Below the pieces are notes generated by a model, which saw only the letters and a program-made list of their open reading frames with translations, did no database searches and was not told the DNA's origin. This document shows positions 34,290-45,217 of a stretch of DNA of 64,000 nucleotides, one piece after another. The stretch's first letter is position 1. Each line of letters opens with the position of its first letter. The position numbers and the translations under genes were made by a program. Source of the DNA: Synaphobranchus kaupii (taxonomy: Eukaryota > Chordata > Actinopteri > Anguilliformes > Synaphobranchidae); contig CM056397.1 in NCBI GenBank assembly GCA_029718625.1, forward strand, positions 4,302,590 through 4,366,589, in the 5' to 3' direction.

Positions 34290-34872
34290 TGTTAAGACAG
34301 TGTGTGACTCTGTAATGATAATATAAAAATCAGTGTATAAGTAGACTCACATGAATGTGAGTCTGAATGAGTATACGTGCAGGCCCTCACGGAATGAAAA
34401 TGTACATCCACACACACTATGTCCTGAACTGTGAGACCATAGCTTAAAGGAATTTCCTGTGTAAGCAGAAAATGGAAAGATTAAGAAAAACGCCCATATA
34501 AGGATAACTAGATGTGCACATCAATATATATAATGAAGACATTCTGTTAACCTGAAAAACACGATGTAATGCCAAGAGGAGGGAAAAGAAATCTGAATAT
34601 ATAAGCTAAGAGACAATAGTGGCTCATAGCCTAAAGGCATTGGTCATTTATATATTAAGAAGGTATTAATGTATGTAGCAGGTGATTGGCCATCGGACAT
34701 TCTAAGAAAGGAGGGACAACCCATGTTTAACCTGTATAAAACCTGTGGAAAAGGACTGAAAGGTGTGTGACTTCATGAACCCACCCGGCTTTGTTAATCA
34801 TTAATAAAGTCTGTTCAAAATCGGCAAGCTCCTGTCTCTGAGAGAATTATTTTAAGAGAAAAAGACACGACA
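34290..34872 (+). repeat. Solo-LTR-like sequence
   Basis: Starts TGTTAAGACA and ends GACACGACA. It has a TATAAAA at 34735-34741 and AATAAA at 34803-34808 in the order of a promoter and poly(A) signal, followed by a U5-like stretch. About 583 bp. No flanking duplication is visible (atttc on the left, gtagc on the right), which weakens the call. It stands between the L1 C-terminal ORF2 piece and X copy b. Confidence 0.45.
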
Positions 34873-36904
34873 GTAGCTGCTGGTACCCTATTGTATCTGT
34901 TCAGAATTTTATTTATTTATTTTTCTCACCTTTCACCTAAAATTCCCGTGAGCTGGTTTGGCCTAGAATCACCAAACTTGGCACGCTTGTTGGGATTGCT
35001 AAACTCTTGGATCGTCTATATTATGACGCAGATTGAACACCTGCTGGCGCTGTAGTGCACGTGACAAAATTCTGACATTGACACGCCCACTGCCGACGCC
35101 CCGTTTCACCTAGAGTCAGAAAATTTTGTATACAGGTCCCTTTGCTCATTCCGAACAAATTTGCCTCAAGGACCCATAAAATCCGCCATATTGGATTTTT
35201 TGCTAATTAGCATTTTTTGTAAAACACTTAAAATGCTACTCATCCTAGAATTTTGATATTTTAAAAGATGGCCGAATGACGAGCCAATGAATTTTCACTG
35301 GGCGTGGCTTATTACAAAAATGCTAATAATTCCAAAACGATTTGACAGAAAGCTATGAAACTTAGGTCTGTTAAGAGTAACATTAGGACTTGAAATTCAC
35401 TAAAAATCACAGTTCCTTTCCAGAGATGTATAACTTGCTACAGTGACAAAGAGCTGGATTTGGATCATAGATCTTTACTAATTTGGTGGGCGCCATCTTG
35501 AATTTTCCGACATTTTGACTTAAATGTACTCATTTATTACTTCTTTGGGTTTTTCCTTAACCGCTTGGCTGATTCTCATGGGTCATTCCGTGTCAATTCA
35601 ACACGCTTTTGGACCTGACCGTCACGGATTGAAACTAAATTCAGTGTGCTGATTGGACTCCTTGAGAAACCCCCAGAACCGAAATTTTATGCCATTCGGT
35701 TAATTCATTTTTGAGATAGGGGTTAACAAACTTTTGTGTAATTAGCATGACCTGCTATGTTTGGACAGACCATGCTTCATAAAAGTTATATTCAGAATTT
35801 TGATATTTTAAAAGATGGCCGAATGACGAGCCAATGAATTTTCAATGGGCGTGACTTATCACTAAAATGCTGATAATTCCAAAATCATTTCACAGAAAGT
35901 TATGAAACCTGGTAGTTCTATTAAGAGTAACATGAGGAATTGACCTCTATAGTTTCAACCCAATCGAGCCACATGGTGGCGCTATATAGATCCAAATATA
36001 AAAAAATATTTAAAAATTCACTAAAAATCATTGACACGCCCCGTTTGATCTACAGTCACAAAATTTGGTGTATACGTCCCGCTACTCCTGCCCAAAAAAT
36101 TTGCCTCAAGAAACCATGAAGTCTGCCATCTTCGATTTTCCGCTAATTAGCATTTTTTGTAAAACACTTAAAATACTACTCCTCCTACAGAATTTGACCA
36201 ATTTGCACCAAACTTGTCAAGGTACTCAAACCGCTTCCCTACATACACGCATTATGTATGGTGTATGTCAAAAATTGGCCGAATGAGAAGCCAATGGATT
36301 TTGCATTGGGCGTGGCTTATCGCACAAATGCTAGTACTTCTAAAACCGTTTGATATAAAGTTATGAAACTTGGTGGGTTGATTGAGAGTTAGATCAAGAT
36401 TTGAGCCCTGCAGTTTTAACCCAATCAATCTGCGTGGTGGCACTAAAGAAATACAAATGTTGGGATGGCAGGTATGCCATCCGCCAAGTACACTATCTCT
36501 GCTTAACAGGCCGTCTACGTACTATACCAACTGTGAAAGTTCCTGTAGCTTAGTGGTTAAGGCATTTGACTGCCGTATAGTAGGTTGGTCGTTCGATCCC
36601 CGCCTGTTCCCAAGTTTTTTTTAAGGCACACAATGTGCACGTCATTGTAAGAATGTTCTTTTTATTGCAAAGGCTAAGAAATTTCACAATATTACCTGTC
36701 TGTTTGAATTATGAAGTCAGTAATACGCAAGCCCTTACTGGATTGGGTTAAGATACCATCAACAATGGCAAAAGCCCTGATTAGAAACAAATATTTGTAA
36801 TTTGGGTCAACCCTGTCTAGAGTTGTCTACCATTTTGCAGTTTCTGCGTTTGACAAATGCCGCTAATGCCACTCGGTCCCCGGGAATCGCTGCTTGCAGC
36901 TATA
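34873..36904 (-). repeat. Repeat X, copy b, inverted
   Basis: Reverse complement of copy a over most of its length, ending gctgcttgcagctata where it meets L1 ORF2. It carries an extra internal segment (about 35390-35780), including a gggtcattccgtg motif like the end of the 2298-2723 MITE, and lacks the 284-bp module of copy a. The edge near 34873 is uncertain. Confidence 0.7.
36538..36610 (+). repeat. tRNA-like sequence in X copy b
   Basis: Counterpart of 32341-32411: A-box TAGCTTAGTGG, B-box CGTTCGATCCC, tRNA-like spacing. Both boxes are unchanged between the copies while the flanks carry substitutions. Stems remain imperfect. Confidence 0.55.
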
Positions 36905-37010
36905 TTTGTTTTTGAATTTGTGATTTTCATGATCTCGTCGCTTAGCTTAGAAGGTTGTAGTGTGTTGTTGGTTATGTCAATTTTAGATTTAATTATGGAT
37001 TTTAATTGTT
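36905..37010 (-). other. L1 ORF2 sequence at the X copy b boundary
   Basis: On the minus strand it encodes KIDITNNTLQPSKLSDEIMK and then ITNSKTNI, which is cut by X. The piece that should follow begins at about 34285 (KFSYTMLLGP). This shows that 34286-36904 was inserted into once-continuous L1 coding sequence. Confidence 0.7.
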
Positions 37011-40000
37011 GATAGTGGAGGAACTGATCTCTCCCAACCCCATACTTCTGGATTAGTGTATTGAATGATATAAATTGGTTATTTTGGAATAGGTGATGGA
37101 GATGAGTGATTCCCTTTTGTTGCCATGCTGGAAAGTAAACAGGGGTGTGGTGCAGTTGGAAGTCTGGGTTGTGCCAAATTGGGGTGTATCTACATGGTGC
37201 TAGTGATGATTTAGTGATTTTGTTGGTTTTCCACCAGGCTGTCAGAGTTGAAGATTTTGTGATATTCTTACAGTAATTCAGTTTCTTGATTGATTGTGGT
37301 AGGAATGGAAGGTCTGCTATTAAGGTGGTTTTACATTGATTTTGTTTCTAGCCATGGGTTATTGAAGTTGTGCTTTTGGGTCCATTTTAGTAAATATTGG
37401 AGTTGATTTGACAAAAAGTAGTGGAGAAAGTTTGGTACTTCTAGGCTGCCTTGTGATTTTCCATTTCGTAATGTTGTAAGTGAAACTCTTGGTTTTTTGT
37501 TTTTCCAGTAAAATTGAGTTGTTAATGAATCAAGCGTTTTGAACCATTTGTCGGTGGGGGTGGTTGGGAGCATTGAAAACAAATAATTAATCTGAGGTAG
37601 GGTTTTCATTTTAACTGTAGCGATTCGTCCAAGGAGAGTGAGTGGGAGCTTGGTCCAGCGTTTGAGATCATCTTCTATTTTTTTTTTAGCAAAGGGGTGT
37701 AATTGAGGTTGAAGAGCTCTGACAGCCTGGAAGAGATATTAATGCCTAAATATTTTATATTGCCAATGTGAAGTGGGAGGGACAAATCTTGGGTTGCAGA
37801 ATCCCAGCCGTCTTCAGACAATGGTAGTATGGTTGATTTATTCCAGTTTATTGTGTAGTGTGGAGAAGTTGTTAATGATATTGAAAGTTTCCCATAGTGA
37901 CACGGAAGAGTTTTGTAAGTACAATAATAAATCGTCTGCATAAAGACTAATTTTATGTTCTGAACTGGCATCCTGAATTCCTTTGATTTTATCATATTGT
38001 TTTGTCGTATTGCTGCTGTGAGTGGTTCAATAAAAATGGCTTTTTAGTAGTTATGGTGAGTTATGGTGAGAGTGGGCATCCTTGTCTGGTTCCCTGATGA
38101 AGTGTGAGGCTCGGTGAGGTGACCCCGTTTGTGATTATTGTGGCCCTAGGTCATGTGTAGTGTTCTTATCCAATGGGTAAATGACTCTCCAAAACCAAAC
38201 TTGTGCAGGGTGCTAAATAGAAAGGTCCAGTTTACTTCATCGAATGCTTTTTCGGCATCTAAAGACACAATTATGGTTTTGTTTTTTGTGTGAAATATTG
38301 ATTAAGTTAAAAAGCCTACGGATGCTTTCAGAGGCATATCTGTTTTTGATGAAGCCTGTCTGGTCAGAGTGAATTAGCATATGGGTAACTGTCTCTATTC
38401 TGGTCGCTAGTGTTTTGGTAATAATTTTTAAGTCAGTGTTGATTAGTGAGAGCGGTAGCTGGAAGGGTGGATTGGGTCTTTATTAGGTTTTAATAGGAGT
38501 GTCATTACCGCGGTATTCATGTGCCTGGGTATGGTGGAGGTAGTTTTGAATTCTGTAGTTACTCTGTAAAATAGTGGTGAAAAAATATCCCAGAAGTATT
38601 TATAGAATTCAGCTGGAAAGCCATCTGGGCCAGGTGACTTGTTATTTGGCATTTTATCCAGGGCTTTATTAAGTTCTTCAGAGGTAAGGGGTGCATCTAA
38701 AATGTTTACTTGCTCTCTAGGTAGTGTTGGTAAGTCTAGGTTGTTTAGAAAGGTATCTATTTCTGATTGGTTGGGCTCGTGATCTGAGGAGTATAGGTTG
38801 GTGTAAAAGTTTTGAAAGACATTATTTATATCCTGTGGATTCTGGGTAACAGTACCTGTAGAATTGAGTATGGACGGGATAATTGCTTTCTCTTTTTTGC
38901 ATTGTTGTAGATTTGCTAGATATTTACTTGACTTACTGTATTTAAAGTTTTCATATTTGAGTTGTTGAATAATGAACTGTGTTTTTTTGTGTATAATACT
39001 TTCTAGTATTATTTCTAGTACTAATTTGCCTCAATTCATTTTGTATTTGTTCACTGGGGTTATTGATATATTGGCTTGTTAGATGTTTAATCCTTTGCTC
39101 TAATGTATTTTCCAGTTCTTGTTGCTGTTTATTCTTATATGATGAATATGATATTATTTTACCTCTCATTACAGCTTTGCCTGTTTCCCATAACAGTGAT
39201 GGTGAGATTTCTGGAGAGTCATTCATCTCCAGGAAGGATGACCACTCTCTTTTAATCATTGAATTGAAATCAGGATCTTCTAAAAGTGATGTATTGAATC
39301 GCCATCTTGTAGGGGGCTTAATATGTACTTGGGTGTTTACTGATAGGGAAACGGGAGCGTGGTCACTGATCATGATTGAATGAATTGTGTTTTCTCTGAT
39401 ATATTGGGTGAGTGAGTTGCTTTTAAGATAAAAGTCAATTTTGGAGGAGGATTGATGGAGGGAGGAAAAATATGAATATTCTTTCAGTGATGGATTTCTC
39501 ATTCTCCAACTATCGCCAAGTCCACAATCGTTCATGTATTGTTTTATAGTTTCAGCGGAGTGCCAGTTTCTTGAGCTACCGGAGGTACTTGAGCGGTCAA
39601 TTATGGGGTTGATAACAGTATTGAAGTCTCCAGCTATTATTATATTTGTTGAGTCACATAGTAAGGAGAAAAAGTTATGAAAAAAGGATGGGTCATCATT
39701 GTTGGGGCTGTAAATGTTGGCAAATGTATATGTTGTGTGGTTAATGGATGCATTAATGATGATAAATCTTCCCTCTGGATCAATAATAGATGTATTATGG
39801 ACAAATGGAATGTTTTTATTTACTAAAATTGAAACACCTCTTTGTTTACTGTCGTAAGTTGAAGAAAATATTTTATCAAATTGTTTAAATTTGAGAGATT
39901 GTAATTCTGAGTTTGTTAGGTGTGTTTCTTGTATGAAACCTATATCAGCTTTTAATTTTAGAAGATGATTGATGGTTGTAATTCTTTTAGACTGACTGTG

Positions 40001-40517
40001 GAAGCCACGTACATTCCATGTTACCAAGTTGAGCGTTTGCATGGTTGTGTATTGAGTATGTCTTGTTCTGAAAAAATAAAATAGGAAATAAATAAAAAGG
40101 GAAGAGGAAGGAAAGAAAAAAAAAAGAGTTCAGTCTGTGGTGTAAGATAAACATATATAAAGATGGGGTAAGGAGGGAAGAGGAGAAGTAACTAGATGGG
40201 TAAGTAATAGAGATAAAAGATTTGGTGGAGAGAGAGAGAGAGAGAGAGAGAGAAAGAAAGAGCGAGAGAGAGCGTGTGCTTGGAGCTGTAAGAAATAACT
40301 GGTTGAGACTGACTATACACATAATAAACTACAGAATACACACATGTGACTGGACATCAAAATGAATGGTATAGACACAGAACATGAACAACAACAAAAA
40401 ACAAAAGATGCACAAAGATAGAGAGGAACATTGAGTTATTTAACAGGCAATATAGAGTTTCCTTATACAAAGGAACAATGTCAGGTAGTAGGTTTATGAG
40501 AGGTTTTTGATGAGAGG

Positions 40518-41156
40518 TTATTTTTCGAAGAGCCATGGTGTGATTTTTGTGTTTCCGAATAACTGTCCATCGATATACAGTCTATCAACTACAAGTGATG
40601 CGCGTTTGTTGTTTTTCCGGTTTTCTTTTAAGATAGGGTAGAGTATTTTCCGTCGTTCGATTATTTCTCGTGGGAATTGCTCGTTCAGCCCAAATGTGGT
40701 GCCTTTAAGTTCCTTTCCTTTGCTTTTGACCTGTTCTTTTTGCTGATAGTGCTCGAATTTTGCAATGATGGGTCGAGGTCCTTTGTCTGATCGTTTGCCA
40801 AGGCGGTGAACTCTGTGGAAAGTGATGTTTTTGACAGTGTCGGACGGTATTTTCAGGTGAGTTGTCATAAAGTCTTTGATTAATGATTCCGGATTGTCGG
40901 GTGTTTTTTCGGGGATGCCTGAGAAGATAAGGTTATAGAGCATGGAACGGGTTTGTAGGTCAATGATAGTTTCTTTTACCAGTTTGTTTTCTTTAGTGGC
41001 AGTATGCATTTGTTCGGTGAGTATTTTTACAGAGGTTTGTAGTTCCTGGTTCGATTTTTGGAGTGTTGCGATGTTATTATGGGCAAATTCCAGGCTATTG
41101 CGAATGTCTTTAACTTCCTCATGTAGCGATACTAGTATATCAAATTTTTTATTCAT
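40518..41156 (-). CDS. L1-type ORF1 protein (RNA-binding)
   Basis: An uninterrupted 212-codon frame. The family forms trimers that coat L1 RNA and act as nucleic-acid chaperone in the cytoplasmic particle. The N-terminal third (residues about 1-75) has heptad-like spacing of L and I typical of the coiled coil. A central RRM-like region includes LIFSGIPEKTPDN and ITFHRVHRLGKR, with PRPIIAKFEHYQQKEQV. The C-terminal domain has FPREIIERRKILYPILKEN and SLVVDRLYIDGQLF. These match the Transposase_22-type architecture in order. The start at 41156 gives MNKKFDILVSLHEEV; a longer N-terminus upstream may have been lost. It is the only L1 product still open here. Confidence 0.88.
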   Translation of the reverse strand: MNKKFDILVSLHEEVKDIRNSLEFAHNNIATLQKSNQELQTSVKILTEQMHTATKENKLVKETIIDLQTRSMLYNLIFSGIPEKTPDNPESLIKDFMTTHLKIPSDTVKNITFHRVHRLGKRSDKGPRPIIAKFEHYQQKEQVKSKGKELKGTTFGLNEQFPREIIERRKILYPILKENRKNNKRASLVVDRLYIDGQLFGNTKITPWLFEK

Positions 41157-41933
41157 ACTGGCCGGCAGACTAACCTGAATTTCCGTTGTTTGCAGATCAT
41201 CAGTGTCGGTTGAAGAATCTTTCTTTTTTCGTTTAGAAAAAATGGGTTTCCTGAATCCGGGTCCATATTGTTTTGTAGGTGGTAGTATTGGTCGATGAAA
41301 GTTTCGAGGTCCGCTAAATCCTCCACTGTAAGGTTGTTCTGTTCGGGTTGTGTTCGGGTTGGTAGTAGCAGATGGATTATGGATGTGATCTGATCCGAAA
41401 TGGTTGTATTCCTTGAAACTTTAGTTTTGTTTAAGCTGTAGCTTACTACAACAAACTACAACTATTTTCTGATGAACCCTGAAGAGATTCTCTATTCAAT
41501 TGTCCAGCAACATCGACATTTCCACAGTGCTACCTAACGTTATCGCACTCGCGGCTGTAATACATTGCTTGTTGTTATAAAAAAACATGTACTCTTTTTA
41601 CGTATATATAAGGCATAGACTGTAGAAAAATAAGGAGTAGTTAAAGATAGTGTCATCACTGAAATAGCTTAAGTTACGAACAGCGCCTACAGTAGCCTAG
41701 CCTAGCTGAATGGGGAAACTACTGGGTCGGCGGTTCTTTTATTCACTGTGGGGATTTTGATTTGATTTTCAGTTGAGAGGACCATTTCAGGTGAAACAAA
41801 TTAAACGTAGCAAATGCCGCCTATGCACCAGACAATCCATCTGCTCTACCCCCGTAACGAGCGTCTCAATTTCATACTCCGTGTTTTTTTGCGGTCTCCA
41901 TTACAACTACTGATGTGCAGTTCGCAAACAAAT

Positions 41934-42706
41934 TAGTGATGGGCGATCCGTGAATGATTCGTTCTTTTTGAACAAATCTTTTGAGCGAACCAGTATGTAC
42001 GATTCATATCTGCGAGTGGATCGTTCATTTCGTTCTTTCGTTCTTGGATTTGCGCATGCGCAACACTTCTGTGATCCGGTACCTAGAGTGACTCTTTGTT
42101 TACATTCTTCAATTTGAGCATGCGCATTACTTCAATGATCCAGGTACCTACGATTCGTATCTGCGAGTGGATCGTTCATTTCGTTCTTTCTTTCTTGGAT
42201 TTGCCCATGGGCAACACTTCTGTGATCCGGAGTGACTCGGGCTGCGTCCCAATATTCTTCACTCCCACTCCTCTCCTACCCGGAAATATGCAAAACTCCC
42301 TGAATGTTTTGAGTATTTGCATGTACAGTATACAATGTACCTGACATTGCGGTTTGCATCGAGACATTAATTAATATGTAACCATTAATACGTAATTAAG
42401 ATGTAATCAGCAACATTAGATTAAAACACAAAGATCCATTTCCGGGGCACGGAGTAGAGGAGGTGGTAGTGGAGGAAGGGAGGGTGCATTTTTCGAGTAT
42501 TGGGACGCACCCACGTTGTTTACGTTCTTCGATTTGCATGCGCATTACTTCAATAATCCGGTACCTACAATCTGTATCTGCGAGTGGATTGTTCATTTCG
42601 TTCTTACTTTTGCGCATGCGCAAATGAACGATCCGACTCAAAAACATTCGTTCATTTGACTGAACAAGATCCGAATCTGAAAAAAGATCTGAACTTCCCA
42701 TCACTA
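41934..42706. mobile_element. Inner hAT-like element with tandem internal repeats
   Basis: Ends tagtgatgggcgatccg and gaacttcccatcacta are inverted; flanks aaacaaat and gaacgaat suggest a diverged 8-bp duplication. Inside, the phrase gcgagtggatcgttcatttc recurs three times (about 42014, 42163, 42580), each near a gcgcatgcgca-like palindrome. Confidence 0.65.
42239..42512. mobile_element. Innermost MITE (about 274 bp)
   Basis: Inverted ends gggctgcgtcccaat and attgggacgcaccc. It interrupts one of the tandem repeats of the element around it, so it is the youngest layer. Target duplication not clear. Confidence 0.65.
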
Positions 42707-43526
42707 GAACGAATTGGTATTTTTGAACGACACTCTATGCTGAGTCGTCTGAGTCGACTCGACAGTGCTTACCCACGGCTCTGGGTCTTAGCTCTGGCTC
42801 TTGACTCTGCCTGCTTTCTACTACAGCCGGGAGCCGGTGTCACAAGTTATAACCTAGGTGCAGCAGTAGTGATAGGTTGCACAAATGTTTTATAATCATT
42901 TAAGAATATATTTTAATTTGATCTAACAATATTGCACACATTTTTGTGAATTAGATAATTGCCCCAGCTCATTACAAAGTGATTATCAGGCTACTACTGC
43001 TAACGGTTAAAAGGTGTAGGCTACCTACAGTCGCCTACTATCCAACTCATCAGCACAAAATCAACTTGACACGGTTCCAGAGCCGTGACACAAACTAAAT
43101 TCCTTTCCAGTTTTAATAGAGAGCAAATGCTGTAGCCTACACCATTAATAATCGTGTTTAGCCTACTCAGCATCGGATCAACCAGAAACATTGACAAAGG
43201 TATTCTGTTATATCTAATGATAGTCCGAGATGCCTACTTTTTATTATTAAATTATTACGTGGCTGTTAGCAACCAAATTGCAGTAGGCTATAAAACAGAA
43301 TTAATATGCGATTGTGTTCAACAAATGACAGCAAATAGGCTACTTCTTATTTAAAAGTGGTAGCATTTTTATTTTAGAACTTGACCAACAACAATGAACA
43401 GATAAATACAATGTTGTACAATAGAATAAATAAATAGCCTAATGGTTCAAATAAACATATTTTATGGTATCCAAATAAATCTTTACCAAATCTACTATTT
43501 AAAACAAATAAACAAAACAGGTTCCT

Positions 43527-43527
<1 letters not shown>

Positions 43528-43563
<36 letters not shown>
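43528..43563 (+). repeat. (CA)n microsatellite
   Basis: About 18 uninterrupted AC units. Confidence 0.95.
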
Positions 43564-43564
<1 letters not shown>

Positions 43565-44611
43565 CAAGATCTGGCTTGTTTGTCGGATTTGGCTGGCTAT
43601 CTCTCCTACACAGCCATCCATCCACCACATTTTCAGTAGGCTACTGGATTCTAGGATCTGATGAAAAAATAAGATTTATATTTGCATAGACTAATAAAAT
43701 AGCTATAGCCTATGCAAATATAACCATTCAATGTCTATTCTTACATGTAATATCTAACGTTACAATCAATGACCGACAGCGATATTTTACACTTCTGCTA
43801 GAATGGAGATGGGAAAGTCGTAAATAAATGTAAGCTGGATGCGATTGCAAACTAGCTTGAAAAGTAAGGGGGAGTGAACAGAAATCATTGAGCATAGGCT
43901 ATTAGAAAATTAGTATCAATCAGGTGATGTAGGTCTGAATAAAATATCAAAGCTGGTTTACTAACTTCATTTGCTACCAGCTAGACTCTGCTGTCTGAAA
44001 CAGCTTCAAATTCCAGCTCGCGCTGCTGGGAGAAAAAGATGCGGCTTGGGTAGTTTGAAAGAACGAAACAAACAAACTCTACTGTATTAACCAGAAGTAC
44101 CAAAACTTGCGACTTCGACTCCGATCCGACTCAAACCGAACGGTACGGAAAGAGCCGACTCAGAAAAAAGAGCCAAAATGCCCATCACTAATTCCAACCA
44201 ACCTGATTATAACATATCCATAACGTTACACAAAACACTGACTAAAACACTGGGTTATGGGAATTGAAGTCCATAGTATTATCGGCTTGAGCAATCACCT
44301 GTAATTGTTGACTACATATCCCATAAACTCAAACTTGTCGTGGCCATGAGATAAACCATTGCTACTGTTTGAAGTAGCGAGGGGGTGGGTTGGGTTAATT
44401 CATACTATGTTTACGGGCGTTACATATGTTTGGAAAGATGTTTCCGCATAAATTTAAGTAATTTTTTACCGTTGTTGCAGCCTTTATTGACTGTAAGCTT
44501 TACATGGGAGAGGGATCATTTATGGTTGGGGGGGATAATTCGACTCTTTCCAAACATTGGGGGGGACACGTCCCCCATGTCCCCCCATAAACCTACGCCC
44601 ATGGGCCACAT

Positions 44612-44939
44612 GTATACCCAGTGCTGAGCAGAAAAATGCCCCCAGAAAGCTGTGTAAGGGAGTTACACACAGAAATTCAGATGTATAAAATAACACATGC
44701 TGTGAGAATCTGTGTACCTCTGCACACACTGGATACCATACGTCTGCAATGTTTGGAGTCAGTGTGATATGGCGACACCGTGACCGAAAGGCAGAGTGAG
44801 AAAATGCAAAAACCGATTTCCGGCTTTCTCCCTGAGCATTCATTTTTACGCATTATTTTACTTTATTATACATGTGGCCCCAGCACAAGAAAGTCTTGCG
44901 TTAATCTCACCAGGCCAGTAAAGTTCTGCTTTGAATTTG
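44612..44939. other. Unassigned sequence
   Basis: Nothing recognised beyond overlapping short frames. Confidence 0.4.
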
Positions 44940-45105
44940 TGTTGGGTGTTTGTTCTGTGTCATCTGAATGGTCCCAACCTGGCTACCTAATCATTCCAAT
45001 AACCAGTTTAATGAATTTAATAATGATTTCCCTCTACACCCCAGCTGATGTCAGGTGAGCATTTTGAAAAAAAAAAAAAAAAGGCTGCTATGCATCAGCT
45101 CGGCG
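44940..45105 (+). repeat. Degenerate copy of the L2-tailed repeat
   Basis: The order of phrases (gtgtc...cctaatcatt...cagtttaat...accccagctgatgt...ggtgagca...ggctgc) follows the better-kept copy at 48285-48664, with an A-run inserted near 45068-45084. Confidence 0.5.
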
Positions 45106-45217
45106 AATGCTGCAGATGACAGAAAGATAATGCCCGTCCATTGCAGTATCAGAATTGTTCAAGCAGATTAATAAGAGATTGGCTGCAACAACTGGCTTTT
45201 TCACTTCAAGGCAAATA

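Larger units (their letters stand above)
33626..40042 (-). pseudogene. L1 ORF2: endonuclease and reverse transcriptase, interrupted
   Basis: The polyprotein would nick DNA and copy L1 RNA. The longest intact part (38951-40042, 363 codons) is the apurinic-like endonuclease: LVTWNVRGFHS at the N-terminus, FIQETHL, IIAGDFNTV and ISDHAPVSL, all near-consensus. The RT follows in broken frames: NKSPGPDGFPAEFYKYFW (about 38590-38650), a KAFDEVNW-type block near 38230, and an intact YADD at 37931-37942. LHYQQLKSIIKSK near 37010 is followed at 36904 by X copy b. Coding resumes at 34273 (LLGPLIISKLYKLIS) and ends at 33626 with a C-x2-C...H-x4-C region (CSQCTLGRTDDYFHATWAC). Several frameshifts; non-functional. 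Confidence 0.9.
31650..41452 (-). mobile_element. L1/Tx1-type LINE with ORF1 and ORF2, disrupted
   Basis: It interrupts G copy 2 between 31649 and 41453, with the 7-bp duplication aaactac (31643-31649 and 41453-41459). The minus-strand element has a 5' UTR (41157-41452), ORF1, a spacer with a (GA)n tract near 40229-40262, ORF2, and a 3' UTR (about 31660-31815) ending in an A-rich tail (T-rich on the plus strand). The ORF2 region is interrupted by two inverted X repeats and an LTR-like sequence. The native element was probably about 5.3 kb. Confidence 0.9.
41908..44190. mobile_element. hAT-type element interrupting G copy 2 (2,283 bp)
   Basis: Ends tactgatg and cccatcacta are inverted. The flanks attacaac (41900-41907) and attccaac (44191-44198) form an 8-bp duplication with one mismatch. 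G copy 1 shows the uninterrupted sequence near 24545-24560. No transposase recognised. The interior holds another hAT-like element near its left end and a (CA)n tract. Confidence 0.75.
29330..44603 (-). mobile_element. DNA transposon G, copy 2 (inverted, heavily nested)
   Basis: Ends caggggacgtagg and cctacgcccatg are inverted. The 8-bp sequence ggccacat is exactly repeated at 29322-29329 and 44604-44611. Pieces 29330-30610, 31568-31649, 41453-41907 and 44191-44603 align in order with copy 1 read backwards. The gaps are a TIR element, an L1 and a hAT element. Removing these leaves about 2.26 kb, close to the 2.2 kb of copy 1. Confidence 0.85.

Noticed and set aside
36538..36610. Functional tRNA gene
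   Set aside because: A- and B-boxes are present but acceptor and T stems do not pair, and the same sequence recurs within repeat X; treated as a tRNA-derived module.
39063..39383. 106-codon plus-strand frame
   Set aside because: It lies antisense to the L1 endonuclease, which has clear motifs; a shadow frame.
24141..44603. One giant inverted duplication of host DNA
   Set aside because: Both arms end in transposon-like termini and each is flanked by its own 8-bp duplication, which favours two separate transposon insertions.
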